Assembly (NCBI GenBank): GCA_947253765.1
Contig: CAMYAK010000003.1
Location: 69,782-133,781 of the forward strand
Direction of reading: 5' to 3'
Source: an uncultured Tissierellia bacterium
GTDB lineage: Bacteria; Bacillota; Clostridia; Tissierellales; Peptoniphilaceae
DNA length: 64,000 nt
The notes under the pieces: generated by a model
What the model saw: only the letters and a program-made list of their open reading frames with translations
Told to the model about the DNA's origin: nothing
Databases searched by the model: none
Shown: piece by piece, positions 1 to 9,103 of the stretch
Numbering within the stretch: the stretch's first letter is position 1
Layout: every line of letters starts with the position of its first letter
Translations under genes and position numbers: made by a program

Positions 1-1125
1 TGAAAGGGCATAGGAAACTATAGATCCTGCTGCCGACCCCCTTCCGGGCCCAACAGGGATCCCCTGAGACTTGGCGTAATTGACAAAATCCTGGACTATG
101 AGGAAATAATCTACATAGCCCAGCTTTGAAATCATTTCAACTTCGTAAGAGGCCCTGTCCCTGACAGCTTGAGCCTCTTCAGGCTTATTTTTGAATAAGT
201 CTTCGTATCTTCTTTCCACCCCCTCTTCGACCAGCCTCTTAAAATATTGAACATTGGTCTCACCGGTCGGGATATCGAAATGTGGAAGGTGGAGCTTGTG
301 AAACTCTATTTCAAGATTGCACCGGTCTGCAACCTTACGTGTATTTTCAATAGCCCCGTCATAGGCTGAAAACAGGGCCCGCATCTCCTCTTGGCTCTTC
401 ATATAATAGTCATCTGAAGAAAAGCGCATGCGATTCTCATCCTTAAGGGTTTTTCCGGTCTGGATGCAGAGCAGGACGTCATGGGCTTTAGCATCTTCTC
501 TGCGTAAGTAGTGGCAATCATTGGTGGCTATTAGACCTATCCCCAAATCCTGATGGACTCTTAAAAAAGCCCGGGCAACCTTTTTCTCATCAAGTATGCC
601 ATGATCCTGGATCTCCAGGAAAAATGAGTCCTGACCGAATATTGAAACATATTCTTTCACTGTTTCCAAAAGGACCTCATAGTCTGAATCCAGGGCCCTC
701 CTGGCACATTCGCCGGCCAGGCAGGCTGAAAGGGCTATTATGCCTTCGCTGTACTTTCTCAGGACCTTCTTATCAACGTGGGGCTTACCATGGTGGTAAC
801 CTGAAATAAAGCCGGATGAAACTATCTTCATCAAATTATGGTAGCCTAGGTCATTCTCGGCTAAAAGAATAAGATGGTAGCGAAGCCTGCTTGTAAAGTC
901 CTCCTGATTTTCAGCCACATAAATTTCACAGCCTATAATGGGCTTTATCCCCCTGGCCTTGGCCTCTTTATAAAACTCGACGGCTCCGAACATGTTCCCA
1001 TGGTCGGTAATAGCTACTGCATCCATGCCCTCTTCCAGACAAAGATCCAGCATCTTATCGATCTTACAAAAGCCGTCAAGCAAGCTGTATGGGCTGTGGT
1101 TATGTAGATGGATAAAGTTACTCAA
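1..1125 (-). CDS. dnaE: DNA polymerase III subunit alpha DnaE (5' part)
   Basis: Catalytic subunit of the replicative polymerase; only the first ~375 residues lie in the window, and the gene runs off the left edge. The N-terminus reads MSNFIHLHNHSPYSLLDGF, the PHP domain signature, followed by AITDHGNMFGAVEFY. The last visible stretch, VGPGRGSAAGS, is the start of the polymerase core. The best start is a TTG at 1125-1123, because GGGGTGA lies just upstream and no in-frame ATG precedes the PHP motif. The zinc-ribbon gene ends 21 bp upstream, so the two are probably cotranscribed. Family assignment is secure; the unusual TTG start is inferred from the ribosome binding site and motif position. 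Confidence 0.95.
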   Translation of the reverse strand, partial: MSNFIHLHNHSPYSLLDGFCKIDKMLDLCLEEGMDAVAITDHGNMFGAVEFYKEAKARGIKPIIGCEIYVAENQEDFTSRLRYHLILLAENDLGYHNLMKIVSSGFISGYHHGKPHVDKKVLRKYSEGIIALSACLAGECARRALDSDYEVLLETVKEYVSIFGQDSFFLEIQDHGILDEKKVARAFLRVHQDLGIGLIATNDCHYLRREDAKAHDVLLCIQTGKTLKDENRMRFSSDDYYMKSQEEMRALFSAYDGAIENTRKVADRCNLEIEFHKLHLPHFDIPTGETNVQYFKRLVEEGVERRYEDLFKNKPEEAQAVRDRASYEVEMISKLGYVDYFLIVQDFVNYAKSQGIPVGPGRGSAAGSIVSYALS

Positions 1126-1146
1126 AAAATCACCCCGTATCCTTTT

Positions 1147-1545
1147 TCAAGTTCTTTTCTTCATGGTGTGTTTACAATGGGGACAGCGAACTACAATTTT
1201 CCCTTTATTCTTAGGAACCCTAAGTTCCTTGCCGCATTGTTCGCAGGCAAAGTACCTATAACCCTTTTCTCCAAAAATCCTTCTCTTCCATTTTATGAAA
1301 AAATTCCTTATAACTGCGGTGGTTCTCAAGTATTTGGCATTTTCCCTGGACCTCCTGTCTATGTCTTTTGACAGGGTCCTGTAAAGTGAGTAGCCGGCAA
1401 GGGCCATGCCCAACATAGGCATAACTCCCCTGCTTTTTGTAAATAAATTAATTACAACAGCAATTACCGCGCATATAGATAAAAATCTACCATACTGATC
1501 AGCGCCATACCTGCCATACATCCATTGTGCAATTTTATCTCTCAA
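1147..1545 (-). CDS. Zinc-ribbon membrane-associated protein, unknown function
   Basis: 132 residues. After a short polar start there are two hydrophobic stretches (about residues 20-55), then a basic segment, and a C-terminal zinc ribbon with two CxxC pairs (CEQCGKEL and CPHCKH). Such proteins are common in Firmicutes and probably sit on the inner face of the membrane, but no reaction is known. The start is TTG at 1545 behind an AAGGAG site; an in-frame ATG eight codons later is less well placed. It lies between the sirtuin and dnaE genes on the same strand. Confidence 0.7.
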   Translation of the reverse strand: MRDKIAQWMYGRYGADQYGRFLSICAVIAVVINLFTKSRGVMPMLGMALAGYSLYRTLSKDIDRRSRENAKYLRTTAVIRNFFIKWKRRIFGEKGYRYFACEQCGKELRVPKNKGKIVVRCPHCKHTMKKRT

Positions 1546-1583
1546 AATTTCTCCTTAATCCAATACAAATTCAAATATGGATA

Positions 1584-2321
1584 CTATTTGCCAAGATCAG
1601 GCAAAATCTTTGAAATGTCCCCGTGTAATACGTAGTCGGCCCGGCTGTCGGCACCCGTCTCTTCCATATTGATAAGTATAAGTTCATTTCCTCTATAGTA
1701 ATTTAATAGCCCGGCCGCAGGATATACAACTAGGGATGATCCTCCAACTATAAGGGTTTTGCAGGCCATTATTGCCTCGATCGCCTTTGAAAAAGCCCTA
1801 TCAGGTAACATCTCTCCGTATAAGGTAACAGCTGCCCTCATGTTATGGCCGCATTTGGGGCAAGGAAACCTCCCCTTTCCCTCCATGAAGACTTCCGTTT
1901 CCACTGTATTTCCGCAATGGGAACAGTATATATCATGCATATTGCCATGGACCTCATAAACATTGTGGCTTCCCGCCCTCTGGTGAAGGCCGTCAATATT
2001 CTGGGTGACAACAGCCCTGAGCTTTCCTTCTTTTTCCCATTTTGCCAGCTGTATATGGGCTCCTGAGGGCTTGACCTGATAAGATCTCCAACACTCCCTG
2101 GTAAAATCGGCAAAACCGTCCGGATCGTTTACACAAAATTCATGACTGAAATAGTATTCAGGAGGATAGGGACGGTCACTTTTTTGGTGGTATAAGCCGT
2201 TAGGTGACCTGAAATCCGGTATGCCTGAAGCTGTTGAAACACCGGCCCCACCGAAAAATACGATATTGTCACTATTTTCTATGATCTTCTTAACCTCATT
2301 GAAATCAGAATCTTTTCTCAT
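1584..2321 (-). CDS. NAD-dependent protein deacylase, sirtuin (Sir2/CobB)
   Basis: Removes acyl groups from protein lysines using NAD, giving nicotinamide and O-acyl-ADP-ribose in the cytosol. The 245-residue protein has the complete class signature: GAGVSTASGIPDF (25-37) for NAD binding, TQNIDGLHQRAGS (106-118), catalytic His125 in VHGNMHD, and a structural zinc site C133/C136/C154/C157. Length is normal for bacterial sirtuins. It lies 31 bp downstream of deoC on the same strand, so the two may be cotranscribed. The true acyl preference cannot be read from sequence. Confidence 0.93.
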   Translation of the reverse strand: MRKDSDFNEVKKIIENSDNIVFFGGAGVSTASGIPDFRSPNGLYHQKSDRPYPPEYYFSHEFCVNDPDGFADFTRECWRSYQVKPSGAHIQLAKWEKEGKLRAVVTQNIDGLHQRAGSHNVYEVHGNMHDIYCSHCGNTVETEVFMEGKGRFPCPKCGHNMRAAVTLYGEMLPDRAFSKAIEAIMACKTLIVGGSSLVVYPAAGLLNYYRGNELILINMEETGADSRADYVLHGDISKILPDLGK

Positions 2322-2352
2322 GACCGGGTCCCTCCCTTTTTCAATATTCTTT

Positions 2353-3009
2353 TTATCCTTCTACTATTTTAATTCCGCTCGATGCCCCAATCCTGTTTGC
2401 TCCCGCTTCAATCATTTCCAGGGCTTCTTCCCTGCTATGTATGCCGCCCGAGGCCTTGACTCCGGCCCTGTCTTTTACGGCTTCCCTCATCAATCTTACA
2501 TCGGTTGCCTTGGCCCCGGCCTTTGAAAAACCGGTTGACGTCTTGACAAAATCAGCTCCCGCATTTATCGAAAGATCACATGCCCTGACCTTTTCCCGGT
2601 CTGTCAAAAGGCAGGTTTCTATAATAACTTTAAGAACCCTCTTTGGACCGCAAGCTTCCTTTAATGATCTTATTTCCTCTTCCACATATTTATCGTCACC
2701 GTCTTTAAGCCTGCCGATGTTTATAACCATATCTATCTCGTCCGCCCCGTCTTTAATTGCCTCAAGACATTCCGCAAGCTTGGCCCGGCTTGACATGGCT
2801 CCCAGGGGAAATCCCACTACAGCGCAGGTTTTTACCCCGCTGTCTTTCAACTCGTCATGAACAAGGCTTGTCCATGACGAATTCGTGCATACCGAGCAGA
2901 AGGAGTATTCTTTGGCTTCTTTGCAAATCCTTAAAATGTCTTCCTTTACTGCCTCAGGGCTTAAGATTGTGTGGTCAATGTATGAATTCAGTTCAATGTC
3001 TTTTTTCAT
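2353..3009 (-). CDS. deoC: Deoxyribose-phosphate aldolase
   Basis: Splits 2-deoxyribose-5-phosphate into glyceraldehyde-3-phosphate and acetaldehyde in deoxynucleoside catabolism. The 218-residue protein has the aldolase TIM-barrel landmarks: EIDMVINIG (D93), the Schiff-base lysine K156 in FVKTSTGF, and the second lysine K185 in VKASGGI. Length matches the short bacterial form. It starts just after the terminator of pgi, so it probably has its own promoter in the 3010-3046 gap, though none is convincing. Nucleoside phosphorylase partners are absent from the window. Confidence 0.95.
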   Translation of the reverse strand: MKKDIELNSYIDHTILSPEAVKEDILRICKEAKEYSFCSVCTNSSWTSLVHDELKDSGVKTCAVVGFPLGAMSSRAKLAECLEAIKDGADEIDMVINIGRLKDGDDKYVEEEIRSLKEACGPKRVLKVIIETCLLTDREKVRACDLSINAGADFVKTSTGFSKAGAKATDVRLMREAVKDRAGVKASGGIHSREEALEMIEAGANRIGASSGIKIVEG

Positions 3010-3046
3010 TTTTGTTCCTAAGTATTTTTATGTGCCTTTAAAAGAA

Positions 3047-3071
3047 AACAGGGCGGTTACTCCACCCTGTT
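3047..3071 (-). terminator. Intrinsic terminator after pgi
   Basis: On the minus strand a GC-rich hairpin (AACAGGG paired with CCCTGTT around a short imperfect stem) is followed by TTCTTTT. It lies 9 bp past the pgi stop codon and separates pgi from deoC. Confidence 0.8.
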
Positions 3072-3079
3072 CTGTATTA

Positions 3080-4354
3080 TTAATAACCGGGTTTCCCCAA
3101 AAGTTTGTACATATTTGATTTATAGAACTCGACTCCCGGCTGGTTGAATGGGTTGACTCCCAGCATATATCCTGAAACTCCGACTGCAACTTCATAGAAG
3201 TATATCAGCCTTCCCAACTCCTCGGGATCCAGTTTATCCATGGTTATTACAATATTTGGAACCTGGCCGTCCACATGGGCTGACAGGGTCCCCTTCATGG
3301 CATTATAGTTAACCTCGTGAAGGCCCTTGCCGGCCAAGTAGTTTAGATTATCGGCATTTTCTTCATCAAAGGGGATTTTCACGTCATTTTTGCTTTCCTT
3401 GACCCAGAGGACTGTTTCAAAGTGGTTTTTAGGCCCCTGTTGGATCCACTGTCCAAGCGAATGGAGGTCTGTTGTATTCTTTACGGAAGCCGGGAAAAGT
3501 CCCTTGCCGTCCTTGCCCTCACTCTCACCATAGAGCTGTTTCCACCACTCCTGGAAATATGAAAGCTTGGGCTCATAGGTAACCATTATCTCCATGGCAT
3601 TGCCGGCATCATAAAGCGCTTTTCTGATGGCTGCATATTGAATGGCCGGGTTATTGTCGAAATCCCTTTTCAAGTAATCTTGTCGGGCTTCTTCAGCCCC
3701 CTTCATCAATGAGTCTATATCAACTCCTGATACGGCAATAGGGAGGAGTCCTACGGCTGTGAGAACCGTAAAGCGTCCGCCAATATCGTCAGGCACTACA
3801 AACTCCTCATATTCCTCACGATCAGCCAAGCCTTTTAAAGCACCTCTTGCCTTGTCCGTGGTTACATAAATTCTTGATTTAGCCTCTTCCTTGCCAAGTT
3901 TTTCTTCGAGCAGGTTCTTAAAAATCCTGAATGCTACTGCGGGTTCTGTTGTGGTCCCGGACTTTGAGATTACGTTGATTGAGAACTTTTTATCCTGTAA
4001 ATATTCTATTAATTCGTGGCTTTCAAGGGCGGAAAGTTGGTTTCCGGCAAAAATTATTTCCGGTTCCGGCTTTTTGAAGGAATGGCTGAAGGCTTCTATT
4101 ACCGCCCTGGCTCCAAGATATGAACCGCCAATTCCAATAACCAGGAGGACTTCCGAATCTTCCCTTATTTTTTTAGCGGCCTTCTTTATCCTTGCATATT
4201 CGTCCTTGTCATAGGCAACAGGAAGTTCTATCCAACCCAAAAAATCATTTCCCGGTCCATTTTTACCAACCAGGGTATCAAATGCTTGTAAGGCCTTATC
4301 TTTTTGCTTGTCCAATTCTTTTACATGAGCTGAAAACTGCAAATCGAGTTTCAT
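3080..4354 (-). CDS. pgi: Glucose-6-phosphate isomerase
   Basis: Interconverts glucose-6-phosphate and fructose-6-phosphate in glycolysis. The 424-residue length fits the short Gram-positive class. Visible family marks are [11 protein letters not shown] (phosphate-binding loop, about residue 73), [10 protein letters not shown] (sugar phosphate binding), the region with catalytic Glu in [11 protein letters not shown], and the C-terminal [10 protein letters not shown] carrying the ring-opening Lys. It is followed by an intrinsic terminator and preceded, 42 bp upstream, by the phosphatase gene. Confidence 0.96.
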   Translation of the reverse strand: MKLDLQFSAHVKELDKQKDKALQAFDTLVGKNGPGNDFLGWIELPVAYDKDEYARIKKAAKKIREDSEVLLVIGIGGSYLGARAVIEAFSHSFKKPEPEIIFAGNQLSALESHELIEYLQDKKFSINVISKSGTTTEPAVAFRIFKNLLEEKLGKEEAKSRIYVTTDKARGALKGLADREEYEEFVVPDDIGGRFTVLTAVGLLPIAVSGVDIDSLMKGAEEARQDYLKRDFDNNPAIQYAAIRKALYDAGNAMEIMVTYEPKLSYFQEWWKQLYGESEGKDGKGLFPASVKNTTDLHSLGQWIQQGPKNHFETVLWVKESKNDVKIPFDEENADNLNYLAGKGLHEVNYNAMKGTLSAHVDGQVPNIVITMDKLDPEELGRLIYFYEVAVGVSGYMLGVNPFNQPGVEFYKSNMYKLLGKPGY

Positions 4355-4396
4355 AAATCCTCCTTATAAAACTTAATAAAATTTCCTGAACATTTC

Positions 4397-5485
4397 CTAT
4401 TTACAATCCACCATGAGAAGCGCTATGTCATCTTGCTGGGGGCCGTATCTGAATTCTTCCATATCCTTTGCCATCAGGTCCAGGAGTCCTTTTGAATTTT
4501 CCTTCATTCTCCTGATAATGGCATCCTTGCCGAAAGATTTTCCGGCTTCATTTCTTGCTTCAACGGCTCCATCCGTGTAGAACAGGATCTTGTCGCCTTT
4601 GCTATATTCAAATTTGTGTTCTATATACTTGTAATCCTTAAATATTGGCGATATTACCTTGCCCCTGGCCTCCAATTCAAAAACTCCATTTTCCCCGGAA
4701 ACTATTGGAAGGCTGTTGTGACCGGCATTTGCGTAGGTCATTAAGGATGCGTCGCTGTCAAAAAGAGCATAAAAAATTGTGAAGTACTGCCTGTCTCCAG
4801 TTGAAATTTCGTTGAATTTTCCCTTTAGTGATTGCAAGACCTTGGCCGGTTGGCAAATCTTCTCATCATTTAAAATGGACCTCATGGTCTGCCTGACGAA
4901 CATGGTCAAGATTGACGCTGATATGCCGTGTCCAACAACGTCTGAAATATATAGGGCCAGCTTTCCACCTCCCAGGGGCACCAGGTCAAAAAAGTCTCCC
5001 GACAATCTTTCAGACGGCATATACCTATATTCGAATCCCAGCTTGCCGTATTCCTTTAACATAGGCAGCATGCCCTTTTGTATGGATTGGGCGAATTCCA
5101 TGTCCTCGACCATCTTCTTATTGTCGCCATATATCTCGTGGGTAAAGCGACTTTTAAGGCTTATGTCCCTGAAAACTTGAATTAGGGCTTTTTTAGACTC
5201 ATGATACTTTATGGGCGAGCTTATGACTGAAAAAACCATATTCGCTATGCAAAACTCGGTCTCGCTTGATTTTCCAACCCTAAAGCTGTCCCGGGCCTGG
5301 TCTTTGGGAAAGATCTCAAGTGACTTAATATCAAGGTCTTTCTCAAATTTAAGCATTGCCCTATTTTTAAAGAGGACCCTGCCGTCAGAATCTATGATCC
5401 TAACCATATCTTCCATGGAATCAAAAATATCGGAAGGCCTGTCAAAGCCTAAAAATTTTTCTGTTTTTTTCAATTCCCTTACCAT
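4397..5485 (-). CDS. SpoIIE/RsbU-type serine phosphatase with PAS-like sensor
   Basis: About 362 residues. The N-terminal ~100 residues look PAS-like (SMEDMVRIIDSDGRVLFKNRAML), with a short coiled linker, then a PP2C-type SpoIIE domain: MQKGMLP-type start, SGDFFDLVPL, ISDVVGHGISASI, TYANAGHN, FYTDGAVEARN, and QQDDIALL with metal-binding aspartates. Such proteins dephosphorylate anti-anti-sigma factors. An upstream ATG at 5542 is possible, but ATG at 5485 has an ideal GGAGGG site, so it is preferred. No anti-sigma partner genes are adjacent, so the target is unknown. Confidence 0.85.
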   Translation of the reverse strand: MVRELKKTEKFLGFDRPSDIFDSMEDMVRIIDSDGRVLFKNRAMLKFEKDLDIKSLEIFPKDQARDSFRVGKSSETEFCIANMVFSVISSPIKYHESKKALIQVFRDISLKSRFTHEIYGDNKKMVEDMEFAQSIQKGMLPMLKEYGKLGFEYRYMPSERLSGDFFDLVPLGGGKLALYISDVVGHGISASILTMFVRQTMRSILNDEKICQPAKVLQSLKGKFNEISTGDRQYFTIFYALFDSDASLMTYANAGHNSLPIVSGENGVFELEARGKVISPIFKDYKYIEHKFEYSKGDKILFYTDGAVEARNEAGKSFGKDAIIRRMKENSKGLLDLMAKDMEEFRYGPQQDDIALLMVDCK

Positions 5486-5538
5486 GGGTCCCTCCTGATT
5501 TAACATCCTAATTTTACCATAAATCGCCGGCTGATTTT

Positions 5539-6678
5539 TCAAAGAAAAGCTGCGGGATTGGGGCCGTAAAACTGGTAGTATGTCGTTTCCAATCCCCCAT
5601 TAAACAGTTTCCTTCTCTTATCAGCCTTTTTCATCATGTATTTTTCCAAGTTCTTTGTCGGGCTTATGACATATGTCGACCAGGTCCTTAGCCTTGAAAA
5701 ATGTTCGGCGAAATCCTTCAAAAGTCCCTCAGCCTCGTCGACTTCCCCCAACCTCTTCCCATATGGAGGGTTTGTTATTATGACCCCGAAATTCTCCTTC
5801 AAATTGCACTCCCTCATATCTTTCGGGACGAAAATTATGTCATCGGCAACACCGGCTTCATGAGCATTGGCAACCGCCGTTTTTATAATCCCGGGATCTA
5901 TATCGAAACCCATAATTTCAAGCTTGTCCTTAAAATCGATCCTCTCCATCCTTTGTCGGCGAATTTTTTTGAATTCTTTAAGATCAACTTGGGGCCAGGC
6001 CATAAAAGTGAAATTCCTATCCAAGCCCGGATCAATATTTCTGGCTTTTCTTGCCGCTTCTATAAGTATAGTTCCTGAGCCGCAAAAGGGGTCCAGCAGT
6101 GGCCTGTCCTTATTCCAAAAAGACAGGTCAACCAGGCCGGAAGCCAAGGTTTCTTTTATTGGAGCCCCACCCTTTTCTTCCCTATATCCCCTCTTGAAAA
6201 GTCCCTCGCCTGTCGTATCCAGAAGGACCTGACAATGGTCATTATTCAGCCTGAGCCTTATGGGATAAGTCGGTCCGGATTCTTGAAAATAGGTGAGCTT
6301 AAACCGGTCTCTCAGCCTGTCGACTATAGCCTTCTTTGCGACGGACTGAAGGTCTCTGACTGACTTGAGTTTTGAGGAAACTGTTCCCGCATTTACAGGA
6401 AAGGCCCCCATCTCTCCAATTATATACGGCCAATCTATATTTCTGACACCCCGGTATATGTCCTCGTATTCACCGGCTTCAAATGAGGCCAATTCAAGCT
6501 CTACCCTGTCCGCTACCCGCAGGGCAAGGTTGGCAAGGGCAACGTCCTTCATATCCCCATTGAATACCAGGTGGCCCCTGTCCGTCTTTATATCCTTGAA
6601 GCCCAGCGCTTCCAATTCCCGCCTGACACTTGATTCCAATCCGAATGCGGCACTCGCATGTATTTTTCCTGAAAACAT
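5539..6678 (-). CDS. THUMP-domain 23S rRNA guanine-N2 methyltransferase (RlmL/YpsC family)
   Basis: A SAM-dependent RNA methyltransferase of 379 residues. Residues ~1-160 form the ferredoxin-like/THUMP RNA-binding part. The Rossmann domain follows with LLDPFCGSGTILIEAA (SAM binding) and the catalytic ITNPPYGKRLGE. The family methylates a guanine N2 in 23S rRNA, close to E. coli G2445. The length is that of the single-domain Gram-positive form rather than the fused E. coli RlmKL. It ends just before the phosphatase gene and is divergent from gtrA. Confidence 0.9.
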   Translation of the reverse strand: MFSGKIHASAAFGLESSVRRELEALGFKDIKTDRGHLVFNGDMKDVALANLALRVADRVELELASFEAGEYEDIYRGVRNIDWPYIIGEMGAFPVNAGTVSSKLKSVRDLQSVAKKAIVDRLRDRFKLTYFQESGPTYPIRLRLNNDHCQVLLDTTGEGLFKRGYREEKGGAPIKETLASGLVDLSFWNKDRPLLDPFCGSGTILIEAARKARNIDPGLDRNFTFMAWPQVDLKEFKKIRRQRMERIDFKDKLEIMGFDIDPGIIKTAVANAHEAGVADDIIFVPKDMRECNLKENFGVIITNPPYGKRLGEVDEAEGLLKDFAEHFSRLRTWSTYVISPTKNLEKYMMKKADKRRKLFNGGLETTYYQFYGPNPAAFL

Positions 6679-6757
6679 TTATACTCCTTGGCTTTTATTA
6701 ACAAGCACCTATAATATATAATTACACTAACATAAGCCATAGAAAAAGGGGATGTGA

Positions 6758-7186
6758 ATGATAGATTTTTTAAAAAAACTTTTGGATAAAAGCGAAGTGA
6801 GATTTATAATTGTAGGCCTTATAAATACTGCTGTGGGAACGGCCATCATGTTCCTTGCCTATAACGCCTTCCACCTCTCTTATTGGCTTTCCAGCTCCCT
6901 AAACTATATTTTAGCCAGCGTACTCAGCTATTTTCTTAATAAATATTTCACCTTCAAGTCCGAAGGCAAGTCCTGTATAGAGGTTTTGAAGTTTGCCCTC
7001 AATATCGCCATATGCTACTTGCTTGCCTATAGTGCCGCCCAGCCGCTTGTAAAGCAGATTTTGAGCGGATCTTCCCGGTCCATAATTGACAATATCTCTA
7101 TGTTGGTGGGCATGGTCCTGTTTGTCGTCTTGAATTATCTGGGCCAGAGATTTTTCGTTTTTAAAGGATCCGACAAGACTAATTAA
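6758..7186 (+). CDS. GtrA-family membrane protein
   Basis: 142 residues with four hydrophobic helices, beginning FLKKLLDKSEVRFIIVGLINTAVG, the typical GtrA start, with SYFLNKYFTFKS between helices 2 and 3. GtrA-like proteins are thought to move lipid-linked sugars across the membrane for wall or polysaccharide modification; here that is family inference only, since no glycosyltransferase gene lies beside it. It is a lone plus-strand gene between two minus-strand groups, with an AGGGGATG ribosome binding site and a shared terminator downstream. Confidence 0.85.
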   Translation: MIDFLKKLLDKSEVRFIIVGLINTAVGTAIMFLAYNAFHLSYWLSSSLNYILASVLSYFLNKYFTFKSEGKSCIEVLKFALNIAICYLLAYSAAQPLVKQILSGSSRSIIDNISMLVGMVLFVVLNYLGQRFFVFKGSDKTN

Positions 7187-7211
7187 AACATCTTAAAATT
7201 CGCAAACTAAA

Positions 7212-7236
7212 AGGCCCGCCCGGCTTAGGCGAGCCT
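7212..7236. terminator. Bidirectional terminator between gtrA and etfA
   Basis: A GC-rich hairpin (AGGCCCGCC paired with GGCGAGCCT around CGGCTTA) lies between convergent genes. It is followed by CTTATTTTATT on the plus strand and TTTAGTTT on the minus strand, so it can end both gtrA and the butyryl-CoA operon. Confidence 0.75.
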
Positions 7237-7276
7237 CTTATTTTATTATTGAGAGTCTGTCAAACAAGTAGCTTTA

Positions 7277-8296
7277 TCAGCTTGCGCTCTTGTCAGCCTT
7301 GATCTTATTGATTTCCTCAGTAAGCTTGGGAACAACCTTTAAAAGATCTCCCACAATACCCACATCGGCTACGTTGAAGATAGGAGCATTGGGATCCTTG
7401 TTGATGGCAATGATATAGTCGGACTCTTCCATACCTGCCAGGTGCTGGATGGCTCCTGAAATACCGCAAGCTATATATAATCCCGGTCTTACGGTTTTTC
7501 CGGTCTGACCGACCTGGACATCCTTGGGCTGCCAGCCTGAGTCTACTGCAGCACGTGAAGCTGATACTTCTCCGCCCATGGCGTCTGCAAGTTCCTTCAA
7601 AATCTTGAAGTTCTCTTCGTTTGCTACCCCACGACCACCTGAAACCAAGACTTTGGCCTGCTGAATATCGACCTTGTTCTTCATTTCATGAACAACATCC
7701 TCGATTTTTACATAGCAGTTGTTCTTCTCAAGCTTATAATCAAGCTCAATGATCTGGCCCTTTCGGCCCTCTTCGCGGATCTTTCTTACCATAACTCCCG
7801 GACGAACAGTTGCCATCTGAGGTCTGAACTCGTCACAAAGGATGGTTGCCATCAGGTTGCCGCCGAATGCCGGACGGGTCATGCGGAAGTCTTTTGTTTC
7901 CGGATCTATTTCCAGCTTTGTTGTGTCGGCTGTGAGTCCTGTGTGGACACGACCTGCCAATCTCGGTCCCAAATCACGGCCTATTGCTGTTGCACCGATC
8001 ATCATGATTTCCGGTTTATATTCTTCTACAATATAGGCCAAAGCCTGTGTATATGGCTCGGTCATATAGTATTTTAAGGCCGGATCGTCCAATAAGATGA
8101 CCCTGTCCGCACCAAACTCAATAAGTTCCTGAGCAAGGCCCTTAATATTCTCGCCCAAAAGTACAGCTGTTACTTCTTCATTCAATTCTTCCGCCAAGTC
8201 ACAGGCCTTTCCTATCAGTTCCAAGGAAACCGGAGTGAGCTTCCCCTCAACCTGCTCGGCAAAAGTAAATACTCCTTTATAATCTTTTAAATCCAT
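7277..8296 (-). CDS. etfA: Electron transfer flavoprotein alpha subunit
   Basis: 339-residue EtfA, partner of EtfB in the heterodimer that passes electrons with butyryl-CoA dehydrogenase. In anaerobes this complex bifurcates electrons from NADH to crotonyl-CoA and ferredoxin. The C-terminal FAD domain is clear: SGGRGVANEENF, SRAAVDSGW, GQTGKTVRPGLYIACGISGAIQH and DPNAPIFNVADVGIVGD. It is the last gene of the operon, 11 bp after etfB, and is followed by a bidirectional terminator. No ferredoxin domain is fused at the N-terminus. Confidence 0.97.
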   Translation of the reverse strand: MDLKDYKGVFTFAEQVEGKLTPVSLELIGKACDLAEELNEEVTAVLLGENIKGLAQELIEFGADRVILLDDPALKYYMTEPYTQALAYIVEEYKPEIMMIGATAIGRDLGPRLAGRVHTGLTADTTKLEIDPETKDFRMTRPAFGGNLMATILCDEFRPQMATVRPGVMVRKIREEGRKGQIIELDYKLEKNNCYVKIEDVVHEMKNKVDIQQAKVLVSGGRGVANEENFKILKELADAMGGEVSASRAAVDSGWQPKDVQVGQTGKTVRPGLYIACGISGAIQHLAGMEESDYIIAINKDPNAPIFNVADVGIVGDLLKVVPKLTEEINKIKADKSAS

Positions 8297-8307
8297 AGGT
8301 CTCCCCC

Positions 8308-9093
8308 TTATATCAGGTACTTATCTTGCAGGCGGTCTAAAATAAACTGGACTGATTCATCTGTGTCTTTTTCAATCTTCATCCCCGGCTCTTTAACCGA
8401 TTTGGGGAATGACTTGGCTACTCTTGTAGGTGAGCCCTTAAGACCGATGTTTGAATCATCCACAGGAACGTCTGCTCTCTGGAGCCATTTTATTTCGCGT
8501 TCATCAAAGGCTTCGAAAATTCCGCCCGGTGTCATATAACGCGGTTTGACCTCTTCAGCAAGGGCCGTGATCAGGCATGGCATCTTAGCTCTTACAATAT
8601 GGTAACCGTCGTCATAAATACGTTTTGCAACTATTTCATCGCCTTCAACTTTTAATTCAGCTGTGTATGAGATGTTAGCGATTCCCATGTGCTCAGCCAT
8701 TTCAGGTCCGACCTGAGCTGTGTCGCCGTCGATAGCCTGACGACCGCATATTACCAGGTCATAATCCAAGGTCTGCACTGCAGCTGCAATTGTAGAAGAA
8801 GTTGCCCAAGTATCAGCACCGCCGAAGGCCCTGTCAGTTATAAGATAGGCATCATCGGCACCCATGGCCATGGCTTCATGAAGAACGTCCTCAGCCTGTG
8901 GGGGGCCCATTGATACTACTGTGACCTTTGCATCTTTGTTTTCATCTTTTATTCTAAGAGCAAACTCTAGAGCTGCCTTATCGTCCGGATTCATGATTGA
9001 AGGAACACCTTCACGGATCAAGGTTCCCTTAACAGGATCAATTCTTACCTCATTTGTGTCCGGTACCTGTTTTATACAAACAATAATTTTCAT
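8308..9093 (-). CDS. etfB: Electron transfer flavoprotein beta subunit
   Basis: EtfB of about 261 residues, starting MKIIVCIKQVPDTNEVRIDP, the family's usual N-terminus. The ATG at 9093 is chosen because it follows a GGGGGC ribosome binding site and begins at the conserved motif; an ATG 11 codons upstream would overlap bcd. VSMGPPQAEDVLHEAMAMGADDAYLI and CGRQAIDGDTAQVGPEMAEHMG are typical nucleotide-binding segments. It lies 10 bp after bcd and pairs with EtfA to serve Bcd. Confidence 0.97.
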   Translation of the reverse strand: MKIIVCIKQVPDTNEVRIDPVKGTLIREGVPSIMNPDDKAALEFALRIKDENKDAKVTVVSMGPPQAEDVLHEAMAMGADDAYLITDRAFGGADTWATSSTIAAAVQTLDYDLVICGRQAIDGDTAQVGPEMAEHMGIANISYTAELKVEGDEIVAKRIYDDGYHIVRAKMPCLITALAEEVKPRYMTPGGIFEAFDEREIKWLQRADVPVDDSNIGLKGSPTRVAKSFPKSVKEPGMKIEKDTDESVQFILDRLQDKYLI

Positions 9094-9103
9094 CCCTGCC
9101 CCC